From NCBI RefSeq assembly GCF_023053635.1, contig NC_086178.1, forward strand, positions 92,674,226-92,738,225: DNA of 64,000 nt, given 5' to 3'. This document shows, in pieces, positions 32,801 to 47,800 of this stretch. Origin of the DNA: Elgaria multicarinata webbii. Taxonomy: Eukaryota > Chordata > Lepidosauria > Squamata > Anguidae. A program made the translations under genes and the position numbers. Numbering within the stretch: the stretch's first letter is position 1; each line of letters starts with the position of its first letter. The notes below the pieces were generated by a model, which was not told where the DNA came from, searched no databases, and was given only the letters and a program-made list of their open reading frames with translations.

Positions 32801-35800
32801 CATCTGCGGAAAACCAGAAAGGCAGGTAAAATTTTCAAAGGACTCCAACTGTGATCAAGATAGCCATTAGAGCTAGGAAAGAGGACTTGGTGACAGACAA
32901 GACGGATCTGCCGCCAGGTTCTCTGGGATGCCAGGTGGAGGACTGAAAGGGAGACGAGGGGGCAAACAAACAACACACTGTGGGTTGCTTGCCTGATCAT
33001 CTGGCAGATGAGCTAACCACATATTGTGGGCTGTTTGCAAAACAATCCACAGAGCATGGCTAGTCATCCATCATGAACTAGCATGTTGTATGAACATGTC
33101 CACTGTATGGGTGTTGTGCAAAGCACAGTGCCCTCTGCAGCCCACCCAGCATTCCTGTTGCCTTTGCTTTTACTCACTAGTCCCTCATGAAGATGCTATG
33201 TTCCCAATGACAGAACAGTATACATATTTCACATTGGGGTGGGGAGAAGAAAACGGGTGAAAGTTCTGATTCAGATATTGCAGAACAGCACAGAGTATAG
33301 GAAGCATCTTGTCATTCGAATTTCATGTCACATTTAACATCTGAAGCTCTCTCCAATGTTCAATATAGGGAAAGGTACCGATACTGAAACAGGTGCAATG
33401 TAGGCCATAGGTATATGAATGCTTACCAAATTGCTCATGTTAAGTGTTACAAAGAAGTAGAGTGGGGGCAGTGTTAGTCCAGTTGCCTGGTTTGGCTTCA
33501 GACACTTAGCTACACAACTTCCTAATCCAGAAAGTAGAGAACTATCTCCTCCAATATTATAAATCATCAGGCTACCCTTTTGCCCTAGAGCACTCAGGGC
33601 AGATTACAAATGTAAAATTATTCAAAATATTCCAAGAAGCCATACGTATTTTAGAAAATCTCAGTTTCCTTTAAAGGTCATCCATCTTGCTAGGCTGGTC
33701 AAATGTCAGTAGACAATCTTAATTCCAGAACTATTTTGGAAGCAAACACACACCTATCAGTCTCTCTCATATGGAAATGCTCCCCTAAAAACATCTAACC
33801 AATTTGCAGTGTCTTTAGTCTCATTTCTTGGATTCCATCTTCTTCTACCAAGACTAATTGCCTCATTAGCACCTCATCCCAATTAAAGATTAGCCTACTG
33901 GTGACTTGGTAGGATTAAACATTTATCTCCTGCTTACACAGGAAAGAAATACAGCAAGCAGAAGGGAAGCAGCACAATGCTGGTGTTCCTAGCAAGGTTT
34001 TGTGCTGAATCTTACTCATGTGCCAAACTCAGCCCATACACAAGCAGGCCTTATAGTACATCAGCCTGAAGATTAAGCAGAAGCTAAGGCTTGTCACACA
34101 TACAACGTATTAAGCTTTAAATTCACACTGTCTGTTATTTCAGTTTTAATCATTCCTATCATTTTACCTGGTCACTAAAAGACTCCGGCAAGAAGCGGCA
34201 GACTCTTTCCAGAAAATCCTCAATCTCAGCACTGGTAGCATTCTTTGCCAGTTCCTTGTCTGCATAAGCAACGATCAACTTGCATACATCACACAAAGCC
34301 CCAACTTGTGTCTGCACTGGAACAATTTTTTCTGAGAACACACAAAGTCAAATGTTATGTCCAGAATGACTTTCTCCATCCACTAAAAGAATTAGAAAAT
34401 CCAGTATTGGGGGGGGGGGAATCTCCCCAAAACAAAACAAAACCATGAGCAAACTAGTGCTTGCATTGGTTTATTCAAATTCTTACCAGCAGGTAATGCA
34501 TTGTCTGTGCAGCATTTCAGCAGTACACACACCATTTTAGGATTAGTTGCTTCTAACAGCATGTCAATGATAGACTTCCCATAGACTTCCACAAAGTCCC
34601 TGCACTCTTGCTTGAATTTTTGAGGTAGCACAGAACATATTTTTTCCATTTCGAATACGATCTCCTCCTAGTACATGCAAAATGAAATATTATTATTAAT
34701 AATAAAAATTAAAATGGTAGCCCATCACATTTTCCCTTGGAGGCTTACAAAACCAGTAAAATCCAAGACCATAAGTAAACATCAAAGACACTAAAATGCA
34801 CCATTAAAAGTATATATCTAAATTTACAAAATATACACAACTTATACATCAAAAGTCCAGTTTTTGTTCAATTAAAATAAGCATTTTAGAAGGGACTGGG
34901 TAAATAAAAAGGTCACCTGGAGCTAAAGAGATCATAAAGGTAGTACAAAACACTTCAATGTTTTAGAGGTGGAATAAATAACTTCCTTGGCAATATCACA
35001 AGGCTTGTGGGAGGACACCGTCTTCCTGCCTAGCCAAGATAGCCAGCACATAGGTTTTAGTGTTGGAAAAGTCAAGAGGTTTTTCTAGAAAGTTGTTGGG
35101 GCACCGCCCTCACAATTCCAACATACCCTCCCCAAACTCTCCAAGTAGGCAAAAAGTCACTTCATGCGGAATACACAAGACTAGCAGTGTGTGTGTGTGT
35201 GGGGGGGATACAGAGTTTGATACATAAAGTATCACCTATGAGGACTCAGGAAATTTCTTAAGATTTCATGTGAGCATAATAAGCATAACATGTAATTATG
35301 CCACAAAACACTACAATACTATAGTAATAACTTCTCCTTTAACCACCACAGCAAATATTAATTCTCTAGATAGTAAATTGTATTTAGTGTGAAAAGTAAT
35401 TTTACTGTCTCTATTTAATCATTGGTTAGGCGAAGCGTAAGACATACCTCTGTCTTATTACTTTCCAGAAGACTGGCCACCTCTTCCACCATAATCGTAC
35501 ATGCATCACACAGAGTGAAAGATTCGGTTTGACTCAGACTACTCTATGTATTAGAATAAAGAATATTGATAAAGAGTTGTCAGTACATAGTCCAATAGAC
35601 AATCAGCTGCAAAAACAGAAAATGCAGTATGACTTTGGTTCTAATCCACTTTTGGGTAGAATTTACAGAATGGATAACTCTTCAAAATTTTATTAGCTTT
35701 CATCTTTTTAATATTTGTTATACTGCTCACCTCGAAAAATCACTTAACATATTACTTTCAAGATTCACCATAAATGTGAAGTTTGCACAATCCCTTAAAA

Positions 35801-38800
35801 CTGAACCCACAACTCTAAGAAACCATAGATAGCATCCATATTTAAAACCAACATTATAAGTAGCATTCAACAAATTATGTATTATTGTGGCCAATTATAA
35901 ATGTTCATGAGTTGTTTTTTTAAAAAGTAGACATTAACTTTCGTTATTGAAAAACTGTTTTGCCCAAACTTTCAGTACTTGATAACTATATGGCCAGGAC
36001 TTTCAGTAGCAAGTTTTATGTCCTTGCATAGATGGCTCAAGACAAACTCAGTGTTTTATTCTTCTCCCATGCACAACAGAATTAAAAGTGCAAAGAGACA
36101 AAAAGGTTTGGGATTATGATCCTAGGTACTACAAATGCTCTGTTTAGATTCGGGCCATAGGCTGCAGCTAGAGCAGCTCATGTATACAACTGCGGGGAGG
36201 GGGGCAGGAATACATGACTGCACGTTTTTGCCATCCAACAGCACCTGCTTGGATTGGCTTGAAAAAAAATGCATCAAATTTAAAAACAGCCCATTAAAGT
36301 TTAATGTGCTGCTTAATATTTTTTAAAAATATTAAGGTCAGACCATATATCCATCTAGCCAATATTTACTCATATTTACTAGAGTGGTTCTCTAGGATCT
36401 CAGGCAAAGGTCTTTGATATACAAATGTAAAAATCTATTCAGGCTTTGGTTGATACAGACATAGGCCGTAGCTAGACCTAAGGTTTATCCCAGGATTGTC
36501 CTGGGGTCAAACCTGTTCATCTAAGTGCCACACAGGGCATCCAGCGCTCAGGCAGGGACGAACCTGGGACGATCCTGGGATAAACCTTAGTCTACAGCCA
36601 TAGTGGTCAAGATAATTTAAGTTTAGTTGCCAAAGATGTGTATAAACACACTTCAAGTACCTAGGAATCAAGACTTAACAGTTCCACTCTCATCTTTCAG
36701 AATAGCAGCTTTTTATTTACCCTAAACCATCAATAAGAGCTCTCCATCTAGGAGAAACCTCAGGGCCATTTAAGCACCATGCTATGTTCACAGTAAAACC
36801 CTCAAACTAAAAAGAGGGGAGGGGATCCATAACTTAGAATTTGTTTCTCAATCAAGCCATTACACACCATTACTTAAAAGTATGAAAATTGGTAATATTG
36901 GTTTTTATTTTTTTAGGGGTACAGACAGCAGCATGCCATTTTTCGTCCTTCTCTTCATCCCATTTTGGGTAGGCCTGACACGTCAAGAACTGCACTGAGA
37001 GCTGGACCCATCCAGGTATGTATCAGCAACAGGTTTCCTTCAATTATTACATTAAGCATTCATTACATTGGCAGGAATTTACCAATCTATTCTAATGGTG
37101 TTGATTCTGAACAGAACCTTAAGGAAATATATTAAAGTATTTATACACTTACAAAATTTTACTCTCATCCACACAACCACTTTCATAAAGTTATAAAAAG
37201 AAAAGGAATGGTCACAACATAACTGCCCTCCCTATTTCCAAAGTACATTGGAAGAATACGAAGCCTTACCTCAACTGGTTCTACCTTTGCCTGAGAGATA
37301 ACTTTCGCAGGCACCAGAGCCTGGAAAGGTACAGATTTCAGAGAAGAACACAATCCAAACATGTTACAAAGGGCCTCTGGTTGCTGTAGACATACAGAAC
37401 AGTTACATGAGTTATTTCCTAGAGTCTGCACAAAAGGGGATTAGTTCATCTTAAGCAACTACATTGAATTAGTTCAGTAGCAGGTAGTTCAGAGGATGTG
37501 ACTTGTGAGTTGTCTGAATTGACCCTATAAGCCAACTGCTTTTAGCAATTCAACTCTATAGTAAAACAAGTTGCTTAGAACTTGATCAGAACAAAGTTCA
37601 GCAGCTTGTATACATCCTAAGAGTATCCCCCCAACACACTCAGAGACAGAAAGCCATATGCTTTAGAACAATAAGTCATAGGAATGCAAATACAGTCATA
37701 CTGGGGCTTCCTTTGCTTGATATAATCACAACTGTATATTTATGCAGTATTCAAGTACTACTTAGTATACTAATGAATATCTGGTTTTCTACAAAATTCA
37801 TTTAGACTCATTTTGCTGGATACTATATTTATAATCCATTACAACCGGCATGGAAGAGGATTTTTCGGTGAATATAAGGGATTAATGGACTTCTCTTCTG
37901 TCCCTATTTCAGTTAGTAGTTCATATTAAGTAGTTTAATAGCAGCCCCTAAGTCATAATTCTATATTAGAAGAGCGTGGTCTACCCAGATATGTACATGC
38001 AGTTGCGGTTTAACAATTGGTAGCCCTCTCCTGGACTGAAAGGAAAATATGTTCCATATTCTAAAGGGGTACTGGCTGTTATACCTTTCTACCTATAATG
38101 TATTATACAGTGGATATGCATTATTTAAACTTATTATAGATTTTGCAGTGTTTACATCATCCTGAACTTCCATAACTGCTGGTTTTTATCTTTTAGAAAC
38201 TGTACACTCCATAGGTCCCCCCCCAACTTTAAAGCTATGAAGTATTCATAGAATTCCCCCTTCTTTGCAGTTAACACCTGCAAGTACAATTTAAACAAAT
38301 ACCATTCCCTCTACAAAACAGCAAGCCATTCTGAACTAAGTTCACATGGAATATGCTCCTTAGTAGTAGTAGCAGCTACTATTACCACCACTAAAAGTCT
38401 TGTAAAGGAGAGGAAATAGTATAAATAGCCTGTAATTTGAAAACAAGCCTGTAATTTAAAAACAACTAAGTATAAAGAACCTGGGATAATGATATGCATA
38501 TTGTAACTGGAAATTAAGATAAACACTTTAATGTACTTTCCAGTTTTGCCAATATTCTCAAGAACATTAAATATTGTTCTCAGGGCAACCTAATATTGTT
38601 CAAGGGACAGTGAGCTGCCTCAGACAACACAAAAACCCCTATGGTTTATCATAATGAGAGTGAGCTGCAGCAAGTCTTGAGCTCATATAATCTCCCATCT
38701 CTTCTCCTCTCCAACACAGCCACAAGAGCAGTGTTCATTTTTGTTTTAGATTAGCCATAGTTTAGCTTTAGGTGTGAATCCTAAAACTATGATTAACAAC

Positions 38801-41800
38801 TGTGGCTTGTTGAAACAAACCAGCTTCATAATCTATGATTTGGAGCTGGCTTGTTTAACAGTTTAACAGAATAAGCAGTTTTGGCTGGTTCTAGAAAAAT
38901 GATAAGCTCCAGTTAATCAAAGTGGCAGTGAAAGCTTCTCCTCTCCTCCTGGTAACCACAAAATAAGAAAAGTGGGTAGAGCCTATGAGCCCAAGATTCA
39001 CTGCAGCTTACTCCCATCGTGGCAAGATAAAATAGGAGACTCTAAAACAAGATGCAAAAACAATGGGGTCAACGAGACAAGGTATTTATTGTAGTCTTAA
39101 TAGGTTCCAGATCCTAATGGTACTTGCAGCATAGGAGGTTGAAGTGTCAGCATATTCAAATTCAAGTTTCTTCTTCCTGAAATTCCCTGATGAAGCACTG
39201 TTAAGACTACAATAAATATTTTTTCTAATTTACACCACTGTTGTCCCATCATGGTAAACTACATGTTATTGTGACATTTGATCTGACCTATTAAGCTGCA
39301 TATATGAAACATTTGCAGCACCAGCAATTCTAAATGCATGAGTTTACAAACAGAAGATACTGCAGTTCACTGCACAAGTGCTCCAAGACGCAACTGTTTC
39401 CCAATAAGTTTCTTACTACAGCCTACCAGAAAGCAATCTTGTATGACTGCTTCCAGACAATCTTTGAGGAAGAAGGAAAGTGTTTATCCATTCCTCCCTC
39501 CCATCTCTAAACAGACAAAAGCAGGTATTTTCTTTTTCCTATTACAATCTGAGGTCAGGATAAAGCATGCATTTTCCCTTCTGTATCACGCGCACGTTTC
39601 ATGTAAGCCATATAGCTTTAGCCTTTTAAAGTCAGTCTCCCATAGTGTTCTCATGCAAGAGCAAAAATGCCAGCCAGAAAGAGGAGCCTACCACCATCTC
39701 TAGTTAAGACTTAGAGAAGCCTTTCTTCTCCCCATTCCTTCCCAAACTTCATGTTTTCCTCATTAATGCACTGCCTTTAGCATACCAAATAATACTACAT
39801 CCAGCATTACACACATGCAACATGTATTGCCAAAAAACCATGACAGGCGCAAGGTCTTCAAGAACTTTTAATTAGAAAATTAACATCTATGCCCAAGTCA
39901 CGTTCTGGGCATAACAAAAGCCCTGCTCACAATGTTACCCTATGAAGTTGAGTACACAGGCTTCATGGAGCCCCTTTATGTGAACTTTAGTTAACCGAGC
40001 TTCCAAGTCAGAAGAAGACCAAAGAGGCTCATGGTTTTGATTCAGAATAGTCGAGATGAAATTTCAAATGGCATTTGGAAGTAACTCTTTCCAAAGCCAC
40101 TGTTTGTTCCTTGAATCTGTCAAAGCTGAACTTGTGTCACATTAGAACTACCAACTAAGTTAGAAAGAGATTATGCTACAGCCTCTCAGGCTGGAGATTA
40201 AAAAAAAAAGAAGGCAAGGCACCACCACAAGCAAGCTTCTCACATACCTGCTCCTGCTGTTGACAGAATGGAGAGAAAGGAAGACAAGATAATTAACAGT
40301 AGGAAAATAATAAACCAGCTGAATGGTGCATAGATTTCACAGGAAGGAAGTCTTGCGAGGGGCTAAATTCAGAGTGGAATTCATTGTTATTGTTTTGTTA
40401 AGCTTAAATTAAATATTTATTCATTCCTGATAGACTTAAAGTAGTACTAAAAGGCCCAAGTGAAGCAAAGATAAAAGACTCAATGGTATTCACTCTGACA
40501 GAGTACAATATATTTTTGTTGCAGCCCTAGGTGGACCCTCACCGATTCTTGAATGTCACTTAAACTTCCGCTGACACAAAAATGACTGCTGGTGATTCAA
40601 CTCTAGTTTAAAGAAAGTAAATCTTTAAAAACCAAACCTTCTACTACAAAAAGCTAACATTTAGTCTAAGTAATCTGACATTCAATTAAACATCTGTTAT
40701 GATAATTTAAGAGACTTGCTATATTAATTTGAGTAGTGAGATATTAAAGGTCCATTTCAGAGCAGGAAATACAATATTGAAATATAAGTGATATTCCTCT
40801 TACCATATGCATCATCATCTGGATAGCCATGTCTGAATATTGGGAGATGTACAACTTGCACTATTGGAGAGAAAAAATAAGTTGCAAATACGACAGCAGT
40901 TAAATACTAAATATATCACACCCTAGCCATATATATCACCACTTAAATGATTTTACTCTTTACTGTTCCCAAAAGGAATGTTTTGGCCACTTCCACAAGT
41001 TGCATTTTGAATCTATAAGCATTATTACGTTTTCATTCAGCCGTTCTTCCAAGGAGCTCAGGGTGGTATACAGAATCAAGAGTTTCAGCCTTCTAGCCAG
41101 GGTTGTTGTTAGGATGATTAGGTTGAGAGGATGTGATTGATCCAAGGTCATCCAGTCAAATTTGTGACTCAGTGGGGATTTGAACCTGGCCTCCTTGATC
41201 GCTGTCTCAACCTGACCATATAAGCTCTCTGACCTGCCAAACATATTAGAGCTTAACGAGTGTCAGCTTAAAGTCACTATGAGAACAGATACTTTTTATC
41301 CTGATTACCATTTTAGAAAGTGGCAGCTCTGACATTTTAAAGACTAAGCAGGGACAAATGTGTGATTAAGCACCACAGAAGCAAACCATTTGTTGGTCTA
41401 CTGTAACACATATCCCACTGACACAAAGTAAACATTACTATATCCATTCAGTTACCATATCAACAAAGCCAGGTGCCAGGCGTTCACACTCTTCCTTGGC
41501 ATGTTCAATCAGAGAACTCACAAAAGTTGTATTATCCCTCACTGCTTCTTGAATGTCAGTTATTAGCTGAATACAGTCTGTACACACTTTCCCATTTCCC
41601 TGCAAAACAAAACAGGCATTTGGTGTATCTTAGTATGGCAACATCTTAGTGCACACTTCTAATAGAATAAAGCTTTATACTGTATTTTGAAATGCTTTTA
41701 TGTAGTCCGTTACAACACAGATGGTAGAAAACATCTTTCAGAAAACTGCTGTTGAGTAATGTCTGGTGAAATCTTTGATGGAATCTCTTCATAGCTAGTC

Positions 41801-44800
41801 ACTACTTGTTATATTTAGTGTTAATTTTGATAATTACACTGTGTATTAAATTATATTTATTTATTGATTATTTCCTTAACTTCTTTGCTATCAACTGAAC
41901 ACGGGAAGGGTTTCAAAAGGACAAATTTCCATGAGCAGCCAAAGATTAATACATGCCCAGATGTGAGTAGACCAATGGCAAATAGGCTGCTGGTTACTGA
42001 GTCTTGCCAGCAATTGCCTGCCCTTCCGTGCTTCAAAGGCTCCAGGGATACGTGCTGAAAGCGGATGAGGAAGGTGGAGGAAAACAAACCCCGACCTGCG
42101 AAACAAACCACACTGCACACTATCTTCCCACGCAGTAGTACTGTGGCTTAGCTATGGGGAAAAACAACCCATCATGGCTTAATACTATGGGCTGTTGTGT
42201 TGTGTGAATGGCCCACTATGTGTATTGTGTTGCTTCTGATTGAGTAGAGCTATTAACTAATAATCCAGTTTCAGGTTTTGATATTCAACAGTTTACATAT
42301 GCAGAGGAATGGCAAGATATATATTTTTACATTATATCTACTAGAAGTTTTCAACAGTATTCTGACCAAATAAGCCTACTTTTTATTTAAGGCTACCATC
42401 TCTCTAGTATAGATTTCCATTAAAAATATTCTACAGCAATAAACTTCTTCATGTACAATTCCTTTGCAGATAAGATGCTATATTCTCACCTGAGATTTTT
42501 GCTTGGGTTTGTCCTGGGGGTAAAGGAGAAGTGGCACATTAGCCAAGAAGGGAGATGCCAGTTCAGAGAAGTCTAGTTCAGGAATCTTGTTAGACTGAAG
42601 CTGTTTCTGCAATTTTATTTCTGCCAGATGCTTCTGAAGAGACTGGCACAGTGTGAGTGCAGAACATACGACTTCAGGATTATCCTAAATATCAAAGAGA
42701 GAGCAACACACTTTTACTTGTCTTACCAAATTTATACTCTGCAATAGATGAAGAATCAGATAAGTACCTCGAAGAACCAGAGCAGAACCTATTAGGTCTT
42801 TTTTTAAAAAAACCCATTGCAGTTATGAACTAGGTAAGTGCACAACCTTAATCTTTTCCTCACAGCTATTATATTCAGATGCAACCATCTCCATTCTCTT
42901 AGTCCTTGCCATAAAGTACTTATAGGAAATAAAGAGTTAAGACAGCCCAAATAAAGTCAGTTTAGCTTGTCAAATTTATTCTGGTTAGACAGAATCAGTT
43001 TTTTCTCAATACAGAATTGCCTCAGTTTTGGAAGTCTACTTACAATTTCCTCCTTGATCATGTCCAGAATGTTTGGCAAGTAAGAATCCACCATCTCCTT
43101 GCACTGAGCTACTAGCCCTTTGTCAGAAAGAAACTCGCAGGCCTTTGTCAAATAGGCATATATTTCTTCCTATGACAGAAGATAAGTAGATTAGCATAGT
43201 CTCCTTAAGGAACAGATTTGCCTGCTTTTCATATTCAGGAAGAAACATTTAATGGTCCCAATTCATGATCCAATACCATCAAAATGAGTGTACAAGTATG
43301 TTTTTAAAAGCAGCATTAAATGCAACCTGACGATAAACAACCATTGCAGTCTATAGCTCTCTATGTTGTGGTACAGTCTGCACAAAGGTAACACCTCTCT
43401 GTAACCAAATATATGCTTTGACCATCAGCAGTGCAAAATACTGCAGGTGGGCAATTATCTGTTCTGCGAAGAGACACTGGGATACTTGACTGATATCCCA
43501 CAGGCTGATAGTGATTGACATCAGTTTTTCTAGCTTTAAGTAGTGCTGTGTCCTAAGGGGCCACAGTTTAAGGCAGGCTTTCCCAACCTAGTGGCTTCCT
43601 GTAGTTTTGGACTACAGTTCCCAGCATTCCTACCCACTGGACATGTTGGCTGAGGCTGATGGGAATTGTCCCAAAATATCTGGATAGCACTCGGTTGGGG
43701 ACGGACGTTCTAAGGAAATGTGATCTGACACACATATCCCAATTTTGACAGGGCTACTTCTATTTAAGAGAATAAATGTTTTGCAGATTCATGATAAATT
43801 TTGTGTAAAATGGTGCATCAGCATGAAACTAGGCTTGGGTTGTACTGTCCCATAGTTTGTCTCTGGGATTAAATACTGTGCATAGTTTATTTCCTTCCTC
43901 CCCGCTCAGTCTTCCAGCCCATATCCCAGAGAACCTAGCAGCAGACTGGTATTGTCTGCCGCCAAGTCCCCCTTCCCAGCTCGTCACAATGGTGATCGGG
44001 GTCATGTCCCCTATCACTTTCTTAAAGTTTCCCCACTCACGTTGTGCCCAAAGAAAAAGGCTGGAGAAATAAAGAGGAACCAAAAACCAGCAGGAGGCGA
44101 CGACGAAATCCAACCCCGTAAAGGGCTGTGTTACCCCCACAGCCCCTGGTGGGGGGTTGGATTTCACCCCACCTTCAATTTTCCCCATTTGATGGGGCAC
44201 AGTGGTCTATTTTTAAAATAAGCTACTGTGACTAGCTTATAAATCACCATGGCTTAAAGTGACATGAGAACCCACCTAACGTGTGCCTTTCGGAAAAAGG
44301 ACGACTCTTACCTCAGTGGCATTGTCCTTCAGGACCTTCCCAGCCACAGTTACGACTTCTTTACACAAGTCACAAGGGATACTTTTCTGAGGAGAAAAGA
44401 TAGTTTTTATCAATAGAAAGATCACAAGCTACATGTTGTCTTATATGATACAGAAGCAGAATAAAACACTACTCCAACTTTACAGAATACAGAAAGAAAC
44501 AGAGACAAAGTCAGCCAGTAGGAAAGGCAAGTATAAGGCTCAATTCCAAAAGAAATGGTTCTTGATATACAAGATAGACCTTCCTAAACCTGTTCCACCT
44601 GCTACTTTTGCCATGCAGAATGGAGTCCTTCCCATTATCTCACAAAGGAAAGACAATAGTGTAACAGGAACTAAGGAAATATCATTGTCTCTAGTCTTTT
44701 TAAGCTTTATACAAACTCCTCAAATGGATAAAGAGAAGATATTCTGTTCACATCTAATTTACTGTCAATTGATCTTACCACTGTAGGCTTGTTCCAGACA

Positions 44801-47800
44801 GTTTGCCGACAATGTTTAACCGCTTTGCAGTCAGATGCAGTTTGCAAGTTCCGACACCATACCTCAGAACCTTTCGTGCAGTCTTTTTGCAGTAGGAGGG
44901 GACTTGCCAAAGCTCCTGGAAGGAAACAAGATTCAGATTTGTTTGAAACAAGCAATCACACTTTCATTCTGCCTAGTACTTTTAGAGCAGGGGTCAGCAA
45001 AGTGGCACCCCCGAAGACCTTACTCCCCGATGTGGCTGTAACTGTCATGCTTTTCCCTACCTCGCTTAAAGTCAATGGAGCAAGATCACTCCATTGACTT
45101 TAACAGATGTAGGGAAAAGGGTGTCCTGCCAAAAATGCCTAGGAAGAAAGCCACCCCCTCCCAGCAAGGACCCTTGGGATAACAGGTTCTTTGCTGATGA
45201 GTGGACTTGCTCCACTTCCAGACATTCTTTTGGCCAGGGACTCTTCTCCTTTAGAGTGGAAAAATGGTTTTAGAGGATTCCAAATGTTTGCTGTTTCAAA
45301 CAATTTTAAGCAATCTTAAAACTATTCTGTACAAAGGACTGGCTTAACGTCTACATCAAGTGAAGTTTTTCCTTTAAAGCACTAATGTAATTATGGTTGT
45401 GATCTAAACCACAATTGCTTCAACTGCAACCAATTTTGAAAATAGCTTATCTGTTGAAGAGTTTTACGGAGGAACCCTGAAAACAAACTGACCACAATGG
45501 CGGTCGAAAGAAAACTGAGAGGAAGGCAGGAACCCTCCTGAGTATGCGCAGTGGGACGGTGGGGGAGGGTTTCCCGCCTAAAATAGCTTAGCTTGGAAAA
45601 TTCCCGAATCGAGCTCAGCGAGACCATGAAGAAAATCCCCCTTCCTTCCCAGCATTAGCATTTCTAATTTATTTATTTATTTGTTTGTTTTATTGCATTT
45701 ATATTCCACCTTTTTTCCTCCAAGGAACCCAAGGCAGAATACATAATCCTCCTCTCCATGTTATCCTCACAACAATCCTGTGAGGTAGGTTGGGCTGAGA
45801 GTCTGTGACTGGCCCAAAATCATCCAGTGGGTTTCCATGGCCAAGTGGGGACTAGAACCCAGATCTCCCAACTCCCAGTCCAACACTTTAGTAACTATAC
45901 CACACTGGCTCTCTTATAGTATTATACCTGTACTGGCACTAAGCATGATTTACCTAAACCAGTGCATTAGTGGTGCACATGCAAACAGCACTCTAGAACA
46001 TCAGCTAGGCAACAGAGTAGTGGTGGTGATGGGGAGCCAAGGGGACAGAGAGTAGGGTTGTGCAGAATAGGTCTTCTCCGCCCTGAAATTTGGGGCGGAC
46101 TCCATTGAGCGGGTTCTCTGCTCCGATTTTCGGAGGGGGTCCATCTCTCCGCACCACCGGATTACTCGACAATCAGCAAAGTAATGGATAAAATTCCCTC
46201 CATAAATGTGCAGGGGTGAATTAATGCAGAATCAGGTGTGTGTGGGGTGGGGGGGTTTGAAGTGGAAATTATCCATAAAAAAATCAAGGGATGATGGGAA
46301 CTGCTTCAAACTTTGCATGCCTAAAACCCTACTTAAGAGCTATCATGCTGCCAAGTTTCATCTCTTTATCTTTAAAAATGACAGAGCTGTAAGCATTTTC
46401 GTTAATTGCCGTAGCCTATAATGAAGCGGTTAGCCGAAAATGTGATGCAGATCCAATCAACCTTCCTTCCACACTGCAGCTAACTGCCGGTTTTAAAAAC
46501 ATCACTGCACCAGAAGTTCGAAGCTCAGTCAGACCCTCAGATTTTTGGTGCAGGGAGCATACCCTCAACTCCAAAGTCTTCACAGTCCAACAGTGGCAAA
46601 CAACTTCCATGTTCATCTTCTCAGTAGACTGCTCTATATTTCAACTTCAGCCTTAAGAGAAGTGTTTCTATAACTGTGGATTCTGACACATTTCTTCAAA
46701 AAATGAGGGCCTTTTTTATTGAGCGAACAGCACACAATTTCTGCGGAGTAACTCTTTTTAAGAGACAGGGTCACTCCTTCCCAATGTGCCACTCTTAAAT
46801 ACTTTTCAAATATATACCGGCTATATAAGCACTTCTATTAACATTAAAAATAAAAAATATAATTTGCAATATTCTTGCATTTCTACTGTAGAGGGGGAAA
46901 ATAGGGCTAAAAAAGTGTAGTTTATAAGTGGGTCCCAAAAGATTAAACTCACAGGTATCTCACTTAAAGACAATCAAGCACTATTGGCAGATCTCTAAGT
47001 GGCTTGGGAAAATAGGAGTAGATGTGTGTGACTTCTGGCACTGAAAACAAATTCAGGCTGAGCATGCGCTCAGAGGAATCTTGTTTCTCAAGTTCTGTGC
47101 TCACCATCCTGAGCCACTATTTTGAATCTGGCTCTGGCTGGTGGGCCTCAAAATTCCACTGAAAAATAGAGTAGATTCTGCTAGAGCTCACTTCTAGAAG
47201 CATTCAACTGGTCACTGAAGGAACCAGGATGCTGAACTAGATGAACCACTGATCCAAAGCAGAAAGTTATTAGCCATGGTAGTTTGGAATGGAGTCTCCA
47301 TATACAAAAGCAGCATATCTCACATACTAGGTGCTAGGAAACAAACAATGGGGAGGGGCATTGCTTTCATGTCCTCTTGAAAATAACTGAGTGGCTGGTG
47401 GTGGACACCAAAGGCTGGACAAGGTAGAACCTCAGTTTTATTCAGGAGACCACATATGTTCATAGCACCCCACTGTTTGAAGCGAGCAACCAGAGCCAAT
47501 GGTACCAAACATTCAATTGTAACTAAGAGCCACCAAATTAGTTAGGAAAGAATTAGTCCTAGCATTTCCATACCCACTCTACAGCCAAGATAATCACTGA
47601 GTATGCTAATCACCTCATAGGGACGAAAGTTCCAGGATTAGTGGGAAAGAAGCAGAGAATGGACCCTATACTTGTGGTAGGTTCAGATTTATAGCACTGA
47701 GACCTTGCTGCAGTTCGGTGAATTGTTGATTGTTGGGACACCCTTTTACTCCTTTAGTGAGCAGAAGGGGCCCTTGGATCAAATTCTATATTTTTACCAC

